From Paeniglutamicibacter cryotolerans (GTDB lineage: Bacteria; Actinomycetota; Actinomycetes; Actinomycetales; Micrococcaceae): DNA of 64,000 nucleotides. Shown here piece after piece: positions 46,851 to 57,701 of the stretch (its first letter is position 1; every line of letters starts with the position of its first letter). The stretch covers positions 868,001-932,000 of the forward strand of contig NZ_JACHVS010000002.1 of the NCBI RefSeq assembly GCF_014190875.1. Direction: 5' to 3'. A program made the position numbers and the translations under genes. The notes beneath the pieces were generated by a model that was not told the DNA's origin, searched no databases, and saw only the letters and a program-made list of their open reading frames with translations.

Positions 46851-46875
46851 AATCGAACATAGTTTCGAACATGTA
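46851..46875. promoter_or_regulatory. second TTCGAA-containing motif
   Basis: AATCGAACATAGTTTCGAACA is a near copy of the site at 45753 (the same order of elements with one extra base in the spacer). It stands between the binding protein gene and the ATPase gene, so the two halves of the operon may be under one regulator. Confidence 0.5.
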
Positions 46876-46889
46876 TGGTTGTTGTTTGT

Positions 46890-46914
46890 CCGCCCGTGGG
46901 GCGGGGGCATTTTT
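46890..46914 (+). terminator. short hairpin with T-run after the binding-protein gene
   Basis: CCGCCC-GTG-GGGCGG followed, after GGGCA, by TTTTT. It would reduce transcription from the binding-protein gene into the ATPase gene. Confidence 0.55.
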
Positions 46915-46980
46915 CGGCCCGATTGAGGGGATTTTCATGTACGTTCCAGCGCTACCGAGCACTCGCCGAGGGGTCGCCAG

Positions 46981-48081
46981 GTGATTCGGTTCGAGGGAGT
47001 GTCAAAGGTCTACCCGGATGGCACCCGGGCAGTTGAAGGGCTGGACCTGGAGATCGAGGAGGGTTCATTCACCGTGCTGGTGGGCCCCAGCGGCTGCGGG
47101 AAGACCACCTCGATGCGGATGATCAACCGGATGGTGGCGCCGAGCTCCGGACGCGTCCTGGTGAACGGGAGGGATGTGGCCGGCATCCGTCCGGTCTCGC
47201 TGCGCCTGGGCATTGGCTACGTGCTGCAGAACGCCGGGCTCTTCCCGCACCGCACCGTAGCGGACAACGTGGCGGCCGTCCTGCGGCTCAAGGGAGACTC
47301 GCGCCGAACGGGCCGGACCAAGGCGCTGGCCGCCATGGAACGGGTGGGGCTGGAGGCGGCGCTGGCCGAACGCTATCCGGCACAGCTCTCCGGCGGCCAA
47401 ATCCAGCGCGTCGGGGTAGCCCGGGCGCTGGCGGCCGATCCGCCGATCCTGCTCATGGACGAACCGTTCTCCGCCGTGGACCCGATCGTCCGCGATGGGT
47501 TGCAGCGCCAGATGTTGGACCTGCAGGCGCAATTGGGCAAGACCATCGTGATGGTCACCCACGACATCGATGAGGCGTTGCTGCTGGGCGACCGGATCGC
47601 CGTGATGGCACCGGGCGGCGTGCTGGCCCAGCACGCCGATGCCCGCACCGTCCTGACCCGACCGGCCGACGAGTTCGTCGCCTCGCTGGTCGCCAAGGAC
47701 CGCGGCTTCCGCGCGCTGTCCTTCGCACCCCTGGCCGGGATCGACCCGGTACCCCTTCCCGCCGCCGGCAGCGACGGGGCCATCGATCTCGGAACGCTGG
47801 CCCCGGGATGGTCACTCGAGCTGGAGCATGCCGGGGCATCCGGCGAGCGCCGGGGCAGCTGGCGAGCGCCGGACGGTACCGCGTTGCGGGTCACCGGCTC
47901 GGTATCTCGCGCCGACACCCTGCGCAAGGCCCTGGACGCGGTGCTCGCCTCACCCCACGGCCTGGCGCTGGTGCTGGATCCCGGCGTCCCGCCCGCCGTG
48001 GTGAACCTGGCACTACTGACTCCGCTGCTGACCCCCTCCCCTGGCGTGGCCACCGGTGGCGTGTCCGGCGGACGGCCATGA
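46981..48081 (+). CDS. ABC transporter ATPase, OpuCA-type, 366 aa
   Basis: The ATP-hydrolysing subunit of the compatible-solute importer. Walker A GPSGCGKTT, the signature LSGGQIQRVGVARA, Walker B ILLMDEPFSAVD and the switch His in VTHDIDEAL are intact. The C-terminal 130 residues are not a clear CBS pair, and so may be a regulatory domain of another type. GTG start with GAGGGG upstream. The stop overlaps the permease start by ATGA. Confidence 0.92.
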   Translation: MIRFEGVSKVYPDGTRAVEGLDLEIEEGSFTVLVGPSGCGKTTSMRMINRMVAPSSGRVLVNGRDVAGIRPVSLRLGIGYVLQNAGLFPHRTVADNVAAVLRLKGDSRRTGRTKALAAMERVGLEAALAERYPAQLSGGQIQRVGVARALAADPPILLMDEPFSAVDPIVRDGLQRQMLDLQAQLGKTIVMVTHDIDEALLLGDRIAVMAPGGVLAQHADARTVLTRPADEFVASLVAKDRGFRALSFAPLAGIDPVPLPAAGSDGAIDLGTLAPGWSLELEHAGASGERRGSWRAPDGTALRVTGSVSRADTLRKALDAVLASPHGLALVLDPGVPPAVVNLALLTPLLTPSPGVATGGVSGGRP

Positions 48082-48755
48082 ACTGGCTGATCAACAACTT
48101 CCCCTCAGCCTGGGAGCTGACGGTCGAACACGCCTACCTGTCGTTCGCCCCGACGGTCATCGGGCTCATTGTCGCCCTGCTGCTCGGATTGGCGCTGGGC
48201 AACAGGCCCCGACCCCGAACCATCGCCACGGTGCTGGCCAGCGCGATGTTCACCGTTCCCTCGCTGGCCCTGTTCGTGATCATCCCCTCACTGCTGGGCA
48301 CGGGCATCCTGAACCCGCTGAACGTCGTCATCGCGCTGAGCCTGTACTCGGCATCGCTGCTGATACGTACCGTCTTCGACTCGCTGGATGCGGTACCGGC
48401 CGACGCGCTGGCCGCCGCCGAGGCCATGGGCTATTCGACCGTGCGGCGCCGGCTGCTGATCGACCTGCCGCTGGCCATCCCGACGCTGGCCGCCGGGTTG
48501 CGCGTCGCCGCCGTCACCAACGTGTCGCTGGTGTCCGTGGGCGCGGTGATCGGCGTCGGCGGGCTGGGCCAGCTGTTCACCGCCGGCTACCAGCGCGACT
48601 ACCCGGATGAAATCCTGGCCGGCATCATCATGGTCCTGGCGTTGGCGCTGGTCTTCGACCGGATCATCGCCATCGCCGCCTTCCTGCTGACCCCCTGGGT
48701 GCGGGCGGCCCGTTCGGCAGTTCCACGCACTGCCGGCTTCGGGGGCCGTCGATGA
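48078..48755 (+). CDS. ABC transporter permease, OpuCB-type, 225 aa
   Basis: A membrane subunit with five or six hydrophobic segments and the cytoplasmic loop EAMGYSTVRRRLLIDLPLAIPT, the contact site for the ATPase (EAA motif). ATGA overlaps at both ends couple it to its neighbours. Confidence 0.92.
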   Translation: MNWLINNFPSAWELTVEHAYLSFAPTVIGLIVALLLGLALGNRPRPRTIATVLASAMFTVPSLALFVIIPSLLGTGILNPLNVVIALSLYSASLLIRTVFDSLDAVPADALAAAEAMGYSTVRRRLLIDLPLAIPTLAAGLRVAAVTNVSLVSVGAVIGVGGLGQLFTAGYQRDYPDEILAGIIMVLALALVFDRIIAIAAFLLTPWVRAARSAVPRTAGFGGRR

Positions 48756-49408
48756 TCACCGGCATGCTCGCATACTTCGCCGACGGCGCCAACTGGGTGG
48801 GGCCCGAGGGAATCGCCACCCGCCTGGCCGAGCACCTCTGGTACTCGCTGCTGGCCGTGTGCATCGCAGCGCTCATCGCGTTTCCGATCGGGCTGGTGGT
48901 CGGGCACACCGGCCGCGGCCGGCTGGTGGTAGTCACGTTGTCCAACGTGTTGCGCGCGCTACCCTCGCTGGGCATCATGACCCTGATGGTGCTGCTGCTG
49001 GGCCTGGGGCTGATCGCCCCGATGCTGGCCCTGGTACTGATCGCAATCCCGCCGATCCTGGCGGGCGTGTATGCCGGAATCGCCAACGTCGATCCGGACA
49101 CCGTGGATGCGGCCCGCGCCATGGGCATGAAGGAATCGCGCATCATCATCCAGGTCGAGACGCCGATTGCGCTGCCGCTGATCCTGGGCGGGCTGCGCGC
49201 CGCCGTGCTGCAGGTCGTGGCCACCGCCGCCATCGCCGCCTACGTGAACCTCGGCGGCCTGGGGCGATACATCTTCGACGGGCTCGCACTCTACGACTAC
49301 GCCCGGGTGCTGGTCGGCGCCGTACTTGTCACGGCGCTGGCGCTGGCGCTGGACGGGCTGCTGGCCCTCGGCGTCAAACGGGTGACACCGAGGGGCCTGC
49401 GGGGCTAG
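48752..49408 (+). CDS. ABC transporter permease, OpuCD-type, 218 aa
   Basis: Second membrane subunit, with the EAA-like loop DAARAMGMKESRIIIQVETPIALP and about six hydrophobic segments. The four-gene set binding protein, ATPase, permease, permease makes a complete type I importer. Its start overlaps the first permease stop. Confidence 0.92.
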   Translation: MITGMLAYFADGANWVGPEGIATRLAEHLWYSLLAVCIAALIAFPIGLVVGHTGRGRLVVVTLSNVLRALPSLGIMTLMVLLLGLGLIAPMLALVLIAIPPILAGVYAGIANVDPDTVDAARAMGMKESRIIIQVETPIALPLILGGLRAAVLQVVATAAIAAYVNLGGLGRYIFDGLALYDYARVLVGAVLVTALALALDGLLALGVKRVTPRGLRG

Positions 49409-49433
49409 GCTCACCCATGGAGGGGAGGTGCCC

Positions 49434-50075
49434 ATGGGAGCTGCAGGATCGATCGACGCGCCGGCCCAGCTGGCCGCCGTCACCCGAACCGTGGTTTTCA
49501 GCAACGAGGAGGGCCAGTCTCGCTATTCCGTCATCCTCTCCCAGGACCATCCGCTGGCCGCGCGGGACCTCTGGCCGGCACTGAGCGATGCAGGCCGGCT
49601 GGCGCAATGGTTTGCCGTCGTCGGTGGGGACCTGCGCGCCGGAGGCACCTACGCGATTGCCAATAATGCCACGGGCACCATCGAACGCTGCCAGGCGCCG
49701 CTGGGCTTCTCGGTCAGCTGGGAGTACGAGGGCGAGCTCAGCCGGGTCGGTGTGCGCCTGGACGCGCGGGAGGATGCCACCACGCTGCGCCTGGAGCACG
49801 TCTGCGACATCGACGGGGAGGTCTACCCCGAATACGGGCCCGGGGCGATCGGCATCGGCTGGGACTTGGCCCTGTTGGGACTGGCGCAGCACCTCTTCCA
49901 GGGCGCGAGCGTCCCCCCGGAAACCACCGGCTGGATCAAGGATCCCGCCGCGCTGGAGTTCATGGAGGGCTCCAGCCGGGCCTGGGCCGACGCCTCCATA
50001 GCCGCCGGTTCCGAGGAGCACCACGCCCGCATGGCCCAAGAACGCTGCACCACCGCCTACGTCGGAATCGGATGA
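49434..50075 (+). CDS. SRPBCC (START/Bet v1-like) domain protein, 213 aa
   Basis: A soluble helix-grip fold protein of the AHSA1-like kind, shown by SDAGRLAQWFAVVGGDLRAGGTY and the following beta-rich region with SWEYEGELSRVGVRL, which is typical of this group. Such proteins bind hydrophobic ligands; the ligand here is unknown. ATG 49434 is preceded by GGAGGT at four bases. The gene overlaps the next by ATGA. Confidence 0.8.
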   Translation: MGAAGSIDAPAQLAAVTRTVVFSNEEGQSRYSVILSQDHPLAARDLWPALSDAGRLAQWFAVVGGDLRAGGTYAIANNATGTIERCQAPLGFSVSWEYEGELSRVGVRLDAREDATTLRLEHVCDIDGEVYPEYGPGAIGIGWDLALLGLAQHLFQGASVPPETTGWIKDPAALEFMEGSSRAWADASIAAGSEEHHARMAQERCTTAYVGIG

Positions 50076-50479
50076 GCATGGAAAACCTCGATTTCTCCCG
50101 CGCCGAGGAATTCGCCGCATTCACCGACGAGCTGCTCTCCAGCGCCCGCGAGCTGGACACCGACCGGCGAGCGCCCATCCTCGAGACCGAAGGGATCGGA
50201 GGGGCCTGGATCGTGATCGTCTACCAGGAGGCAGGGCAGGTGGCGGCGACAGGACAGGTGCTGGAGTTGAACCGGCTGGCGGCCGCCTTCGATCCGGACC
50301 CCTCGCCCGCGGAGCTTGCCAGGATCGTGGTGCAGGACATGATCCTTGACCCTTCGGGGGCAGGGCGGCGCTGCGACGAACCGATCCTCGAATCCTTCAA
50401 CGAGCGCTACCCGGGCTTGGGCTGGTACGGGGACATGGACGAGCTGCCCACCGACCCGCACGAACGCCAGGCCGGCTAA
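50072..50479 (+). CDS. hypothetical protein, 135 aa
   Basis: A small acidic soluble protein starting at ATG 50072 inside the stop of the SRPBCC gene. It contains GAWIVIVYQEAGQVAAT and a Glu/Asp-rich C-terminus; I recognise no family. The coupling suggests it acts with the SRPBCC protein. An inverted repeat, CCTCGGGGC and complement (50493-50520), follows, without a T-run. Confidence 0.7.
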   Translation: MSMENLDFSRAEEFAAFTDELLSSARELDTDRRAPILETEGIGGAWIVIVYQEAGQVAATGQVLELNRLAAAFDPDPSPAELARIVVQDMILDPSGAGRRCDEPILESFNERYPGLGWYGDMDELPTDPHERQAG

Positions 50480-50574
50480 GCGCCCGGTTTTTCCTCGGGG
50501 CGCGCGCTGCTGCCCCGAGGCGCCCCGGCTACCCTGCCCCCATCGGATGCCGCTGGTGCACGCAGCACGATGGG

Positions 50575-51360
50575 CTATTTCACGAACAGGCCAGCGGGTT
50601 CGCTCTGGAATTCCAGGGTGTGCCCTGCACCGAGTTGCGCCAATGAGCGGCTCGGAATGTCGATCCTCGTGGTCCTCGAATCGGCCGCGACGTTGATCGG
50701 CACCACCAGCGCCGTGGCGGAGGATTTCGCTTCCGCTCCTGCACCGGGAACGACGTGGTTGACCCGGCTGCTCACTGCACAGCCGCTCTTGAGTGCGGGA
50801 CCCGAAGCCCGGGGCGTTACGGCCACCGCCTGCCCGGCATGCTGCTGACCCGGGCGTTGCGGGTAGACGAGCTGGTCACCGGAACGCTCACGTTGCGACC
50901 TTTTCGGCCAGCTTCGGATCCCGGGCGACCACGGTGCCGTCCACATCGAATCGGGCGACGTTTTGGGTGTTTGCCGTCGAGGCCCGCCGTATCCCGCAGC
51001 AGCATCGTGAAGCGCACGTTGCACACGCCCGGATCGGTCTTCACGCGCAGCTCGATCTGCCGATAGGTCCCCACATCGCTCTGCCCGCGGATCCGGCCAC
51101 CTTGATCGACTTTTCCGGATCGGCGGATAACTCGCTCGCATACTTCCCCTTGGTTCCCGGGTCGGCCGTCACCAGCTTGCCCGGCTGGTGGGGCATCTCG
51201 ACCTGAACCCGGTTTTTGATGGCGGCCAGCGGTGAACCGTCAAGTACCGGTCCACTGGCGACTGCACTGAACACGCGGGGCGCGGCCTTTCGCAGGCCCG
51301 GCACACGCAGCGTGAGCACCCCGTCTTTGGCCGTGGGGACCCACGGAAGTCACCCATTCG
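50575..51360 (-). pseudogene. relic of an unknown gene in three frames
   Basis: Minus-strand blocks VLTLRVPGLRKAAPRVF, EMPHQPGKLVTADPG and SELSADPEKSIKV (one frame), GTYRQIELRVKTDPGVCNVRF (second), and GDQLVYPQRPGQQHAG, VNHVVPGAGAEAKSSATALV and DSRTTRIDIPSRSLAQLG (third) line up in order and end at 50575. They look like one decayed gene of about 250 residues with at least two frameshifts. Its beta-rich, Pro/Val-rich character suggests a secreted or envelope protein. No family recognised. Confidence 0.5.
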
Positions 51361-51778
51361 TGGAATCGTCCTCATCCCGGGCCACTACCTGCCTGCCTAG
51401 TATCGGCTGGGCCGCTTCGCGCCGGGCACCAGGTCTCCCAGCAGGGGAAAACGATGAACCCTAGCCACGCACGCGAAGGGAAGGCCTGAGGCCATCCCTG
51501 GCCCTCGGACATGCGCATGCACACTAGGCAACCATCGGAGATCTGGCATCAGGGTGGCGGCACCGGGGCCCAACGCCACAACGCCACAACGCCACAACGC
51601 CACAACGGATTCCTACCCGACCCAGTCGATGCCAGCAGTCCCTGCCCCCGAGCCCCGGGAAGGTACCCGCTTAAAGTCTTGCCACCGCACTCGACCACCG
51701 GCGCACATTCCTGCCGTGCCCTTCTTGACGAAGCGATTCCGAGCCCCGCGGAGTTCTCAAGGTTTCAGGCCGTCGAAA
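51361..51778. other. gap before the kinase gene
   Basis: About 420 bases with no supportable gene. A short tandem repeat lies inside and is listed separately. Confidence 0.5.
51572..51608. repeat. 8-bp tandem repeat, four copies
   Basis: The unit AACGCCAC occurs four times in a row (51572-51603), followed by a partial copy. This looks like replication slippage in non-coding DNA. Confidence 0.85.
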
Positions 51779-53740
<1,962 letters not shown>

Positions 53741-54023
53741 GTTACCCCTCAGAGACCAGTTGGCGGGGCGGGCTCCGGGCATGGAACTACACCCGGAAAC
53801 CGCCGATTGCTACCAGTCTAATTTCCACCGGTCGGGGATATGTACAATTCATGCCCTAAAGCGATGGACACTTCTCCCCATTCGGCCACGACGACTCAGG
53901 TGAACGGAGTTATCCGCACGGGCCTCCGGTCCACGAAAAAGTTCTCGCGTGCCTCAAACCACCGGAAGGACCCGGCCTGCGGCCTCAAGGATCGGCCCAT
54001 CCGCCGGCCCCTTCGGGAAGCGG

Positions 54024-55160
54024 CTACGTCGCGCGCAGCTTCCACAAGGAAGTGATCTCCGCTGACCGTGCGGCGTGGAACGGGTCATCGGCATCCGCCG
54101 CCCGTCCGTGGGTAGGAACGGTATCCGCCCGCCCAACGACCTCGAGTCCGGCATCGGCAATCCAGCCCAGAAGTTCCTCGCGGGTGCGCAGCCCAAGCCG
54201 TTCAGCCAGGTCGGAGATGATCAGCCAGCCCTCGCCGCCATCGTTCAGGTGATCCGGCAACCCGGCCAGGAAGGCACGCAGCATGGTCGACTTGGGGTCG
54301 TATACGGCATAGTCGAGCAGCGTCTGCGGGGTGCCCGGAAGCCAGGGCGGGTTGCAGACCACGAGCTGGGCACGCCCCGCCGGGAACATGTCCTGCTCAA
54401 TGGCCGTGGCCCGGCCATCCAGGGCGAGGGTTTGGAACAGTTCGGTGGCACAGGCGATGGCCCGGGCCTGGCTGTCCGTGGCAATGACGTGCTTGATGCC
54501 GCGGCGGGCAAGGATGGCAGCGAGCACTCCGGTGCCGGTTCCGATGTCGAACGCCGTGTCGGCGCCGTGCAGGTCGGCCTGGGCCACGAGGTTCAGGTAT
54601 TCCCCGCGCACCGGGGCGAAGGTGCCGTAGTGCGGGTGGATCTTGGCATCCAGCGCATCGATGTGCAGTCCGGTGGTGCGCCACTGTTGGGCACCGATGG
54701 CACCGAGCAGCTCCTGTAGCGAGACGAGTACCGGTTCGGCGACCGGGCCGAAGGCGTTGAGCCAGGCCACGGTGACGTCCGGGGCACGGCGCAGGGCAAC
54801 GACGGGCCCGGGGTCCACGGGCACCAGCAGCATCGAGAGGATGCGGGCACGGTGGGTGCGCCCCTGGCGGTACCTGTAGAAGTCCTGGGCGACGGTGGCG
54901 GGTGCCGCGCCACGCTTGGCCTTCGCCGGGTCCGGCACACGGCGCGCCATCGCCCCAAGCAGTTGGCGGGCATTGTGGTAGTCCCCGCGCCAGAGCATCG
55001 CCGTTCCGCCGGTCGCCAGCTTGTACGCGTCCTGGGCGGTGAGGGTGTCATCGGCCACGACGATGCGCCGGGGTGCCGGGGCGCCGTTGGAGGAGTGCCA
55101 GAGCGCGCTGCGGGTTTCTCCTGCTTCATCCCAGGTGATGGTCATCGGTGTGCTGGTCAT
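54024..55160 (-). CDS. class I SAM-dependent methyltransferase with NPPW motif, 378 aa
   Basis: The methyltransferase core lies in the second half: motif I FDIGTGTGVLAAIL and the target-base motif VVCNPPWLPG, as in enzymes that methylate amino groups of nucleobases or glutamine (RsmC/HemK-like). The first 190 residues are a distinct N-terminal part, also seen in rRNA methyltransferases of this type. The ATG at 55160 is chosen because GGAG is nine bases upstream. The substrate is not determinable; an rRNA or tRNA base is plausible. Confidence 0.82.
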   Translation of the reverse strand: MTSTPMTITWDEAGETRSALWHSSNGAPAPRRIVVADDTLTAQDAYKLATGGTAMLWRGDYHNARQLLGAMARRVPDPAKAKRGAAPATVAQDFYRYRQGRTHRARILSMLLVPVDPGPVVALRRAPDVTVAWLNAFGPVAEPVLVSLQELLGAIGAQQWRTTGLHIDALDAKIHPHYGTFAPVRGEYLNLVAQADLHGADTAFDIGTGTGVLAAILARRGIKHVIATDSQARAIACATELFQTLALDGRATAIEQDMFPAGRAQLVVCNPPWLPGTPQTLLDYAVYDPKSTMLRAFLAGLPDHLNDGGEGWLIISDLAERLGLRTREELLGWIADAGLEVVGRADTVPTHGRAADADDPFHAARSAEITSLWKLRAT

Positions 55161-55525
55161 GCTCGGCTGCTCCAAGGTGGCTATGGTGGGCACCGCAATC
55201 GCCGATGCACGGGAACAAGCCTATCGCCCCTGGGCTGCGGGATTTGAGGGACGGGACGGGCGCCCGAGATGCCCCGGTTCCCGTCCGGGTGGATCCAGCG
55301 GTCCGAACGGGCCCCGAAGCCCGGGGCACGGGGGTTCCCACGCCGCCATCACCGATCGCGGTCACGCTCGAGCCAGGCGACGGCCATGGACGATCCGGCG
55401 GACATCACCGGGTAGCCGGGCATGCGGATCCCGCGGGCCTGGTGCTGTAACTGCCCGGAAAGCCGTCGGACCGGACCGTGCCGGGGCAGTTCAGATTGTC
55501 CCGGGCGCGCCACTTCGCCGGCGAA
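55161..55525. other. gap between two minus-strand genes
   Basis: About 365 bases containing an imperfect inverted repeat (near 55450-55495) without a T-run. No gene supported. Confidence 0.45.
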
Positions 55526-56431
55526 TCAAAAGGTCAGCACACCGGCTCTGGCCCGAAGCACGGAAGCGCCCTCCAGCGTGAAGCCGGCACCGTCGGGCCC
55601 CAGGTCCTCGCGCATCAGGCGGAACGTGATCGGCGCCCCGTCCAGGTCCCCGCTGATCCAGTACCGGGATTCGGCGACGGCTGCCGCGTCGTTCTCGCTG
55701 CTCTCCCCGCCCCCAGGGGCGACGACCAGTGCCGTTCCATCAGCGCGGGTCGCGGTGAACTCACCCGGTCCGGCCACGTAGTAGGCCATGCGACGGGCTT
55801 CCCATGTTCCCTGTGCTTGGTTCCCGTCCCGACGCAGCGCCTCGTCCAGGTGCACCATTAGCCCGTCCGAGTGGACCGTGACGGCACGCAGGCGCAGCAG
55901 GTGGGCTTCGGTTTCCAGGACAGTGAGGTTCAGTGCGATACCGACCGGCAGTTCGGTGGCCCCGCTCCGGGACACATCGAAGACCTCCTGGCCGTACCCG
56001 TTCTCCACGGCGTTCGGGTCCCATTCCTCATCCTCGCCCCGGTACCCGGCACCCGGGTCTTCGTCGTCCGGCTCGTTGTCATCCGAGGAGGGGAATCCGG
56101 TTCCCGCGTACCTTCCATGGCCGATCATCAGCTCGGTGATGGAATGGTGCAGCTGATCTGCCGCGTCGATGACGCGCTGATCGGCGGTGTCCCCGTCCCG
56201 GGAATGCAGCAGTTCCAGGTACGCGTCGAGCTTCTCCTTGTGCCGCTGCGCCGCTTCCTGGAACCAGAGGAATGCGGCCGGCTTGTCGGTGACCGGTTCG
56301 GGGAAGGAAAGGAGCAGTCCGTCCAGCTGCGGCAGATGCCCGGGCAGCCTGCCGTATCCGGCGGCCAGCACGGTGAATTCCTCGTGCCCGCCCGAGGCTG
56401 AGCCCTCCGGGGCGCTGGTTCCATCGCTCAT
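55526..56431 (-). CDS. hypothetical acidic protein, 301 aa
   Basis: A soluble protein with an acidic, probably disordered middle (EPDDEDPGAGYRGEDEEWD, about 125-143) between a helical N-terminal region and a beta-rich C-terminal half (GIALNLTVLETEAHLLRL, GEFTATRADGTALVVAPGG). No domain recognised. ATG 56431 has AAAGG nine bases upstream, and the product ends in a Leu/Val-rich strand. It is encoded alone between the methyltransferase and the DUF2469 gene. Confidence 0.75.
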   Translation of the reverse strand: MSDGTSAPEGSASGGHEEFTVLAAGYGRLPGHLPQLDGLLLSFPEPVTDKPAAFLWFQEAAQRHKEKLDAYLELLHSRDGDTADQRVIDAADQLHHSITELMIGHGRYAGTGFPSSDDNEPDDEDPGAGYRGEDEEWDPNAVENGYGQEVFDVSRSGATELPVGIALNLTVLETEAHLLRLRAVTVHSDGLMVHLDEALRRDGNQAQGTWEARRMAYYVAGPGEFTATRADGTALVVAPGGGESSENDAAAVAESRYWISGDLDGAPITFRLMREDLGPDGAGFTLEGASVLRARAGVLTF

Positions 56432-56577
56432 GCCGCATTGCCTTTCTGGTGCTCGGAACGGCTTGTGACGCACCATTCAGGTTACTGGCGATGCTAACAC
56501 GCGGCACCAAAGGGAGCAGCGGGCGAGACCGGGGGGAATCAGCAGCCGATCGCCACTATTGCGGGAGGCGGGCACCG

Positions 56578-56627
56578 CAGCACGCCGAAAGCCCCGGACC
56601 GAGCGGTCCGGGGCTTTCGGCGTGCTG
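56578..56627. terminator. long inverted repeat after the DUF2469 gene
   Basis: CAGCACGCCGAAAGCCCCGG and its complement surround a tiny loop (24-base arms, 56578-56627). It lies 16 bases past the DUF2469 stop. No T-run follows on either strand, so it may act as an mRNA 3'-end block rather than a classical terminator. Confidence 0.65.
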
Positions 56628-56642
56628 CTGCGGGAAGGGTGC

Positions 56643-56972
56643 TTAGCCCAGTCCCATGCCGGCGTCCTTCGGGATCGTCAGATCCTCGATCCGACTCAAC
56701 TCCTCGATGTTCACGTCCTTGAACGTGACGATCCGCACCGTCTTCACGAACCGCGCGGTGCGGTAGACGTCCCAGACCCACGCATCGGTCAGCGTGACGT
56801 CGAAGTACACCTCCCCATCGGCGGAGCGGGCCTTCATGTCCACGGCATTGGCCAGGTAGAAACGGCGTTCGGTTTCCACCACGTAGTTGAAGAGGTTCGC
56901 GACGTCCTTGTACTCGCGGTAGAGCTGCAGCTCCATGTCTGTCTCGTAATTCTCGAGGTCTTCGGCGCTCAT
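56643..56972 (-). CDS. DUF2469 family protein, 109 aa
   Basis: A small conserved actinobacterial protein, function unknown, almost always directly downstream of rnhB. Family blocks are MSAEDLENYETDMELQLYRE and VVETERRFYLANAVD, with DVTLTDAWVWDVYR following. The ATG has AGGAGG at four bases. It ends the lepB-lepB-rnhB group. Confidence 0.92.
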   Translation of the reverse strand: MSAEDLENYETDMELQLYREYKDVANLFNYVVETERRFYLANAVDMKARSADGEVYFDVTLTDAWVWDVYRTARFVKTVRIVTFKDVNIEELSRIEDLTIPKDAGMGLG

Positions 56973-56996
56973 CTATCCTCCTGGTCTGAAATCCTA

Positions 56997-57701
56997 TTAT
57001 CCCTGCTGGGAGGCCGTCAGTCGCCACGACTTGCGGTGATAGCCGGTGGCACCGTGCTTTTCGATGGCTTCGCGGTGTGCCGCGGTGCCGTAGCCCTTGT
57101 TACCGCTCCAACCGTACGCCGGAAGTTCACCGTCATAGACATCCATCAGCGCATCGCGCTCGACCTTGGCCAGGATGCTTGCCGCCGCGACCGACAGGCA
57201 GCGCAGGTCGCCCTTGATCGCCAGCCGGACCGGGACGTCGACGCCGTCATCCTCCGCCGGGTCTTCGGGCCCGGCATCCAGGAGCGCATCCATCAGCGAG
57301 GGCTGCCTGGGGGAACCAAACCAGTTCAGGTTTCCATCCAGGAGCACGGTGTCGGCCCGCGCCGCAGGCAGCGCAGCCATCCACGCCCGGCGCCCGGCCA
57401 GGCGCAAGGCCGGGACCAGCCCAATGGCATCGATCTCGGCGGCGCTTGAATGACCCACCCCCCAGGCCAGGGCCCAGGACTTGATCTGAGGAACCAGGGC
57501 CAGGCGCTTGGGGGCAGAAACCAGCTTGGAATCACGTACTCCGGGCAGTGCCGCGGCCTTGACCGGGTCGATGACCACGAAACCGACACTGACCGGACCG
57601 GCCAGCGATCCGCGACCCACCTCGTCACATCCTCCCACCAGGCGGTATCCGGCTGCCGCCAGCTCGAGTTCCAGCTCCAGCGTGGGGTCGACTCCCGCCA
57701 T
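56997..57701 (-). CDS. rnhB: ribonuclease HII, 234 aa
   Basis: Cleaves RNA in RNA-DNA hybrids and at single ribonucleotides in DNA. The signature GCDEVGRGSLAGPV holds D26 and E27, and further acidic residues lie in TVLLDGN and KVERDALMD. The C-terminal YGWSGNKGYGT block is typical. The ATG is immediately before the lepB stop codon (57702), so they are coupled. With the window's RNase HI domain apparently missing one catalytic residue, this enzyme may carry most RNase H activity. Confidence 0.95.
   Translation of the reverse strand: MAGVDPTLELELELAAAGYRLVGGCDEVGRGSLAGPVSVGFVVIDPVKAAALPGVRDSKLVSAPKRLALVPQIKSWALAWGVGHSSAAEIDAIGLVPALRLAGRRAWMAALPAARADTVLLDGNLNWFGSPRQPSLMDALLDAGPEDPAEDDGVDVPVRLAIKGDLRCLSVAAASILAKVERDALMDVYDGELPAYGWSGNKGYGTAAHREAIEKHGATGYHRKSWRLTASQQG

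Noticed and set aside
46851..46866. A true LexA SOS box
   Set aside because: The half-site TTTCGA deviates from consensus and the flanking genes are transporter genes; a near copy at 45753 has the wrong spacing for LexA. Kept only as a shared motif.
56578..56627. A CRISPR or mobile-element terminus
   Set aside because: A single isolated inverted repeat without spacers, transposase or target duplication; best read as a transcript-end structure.
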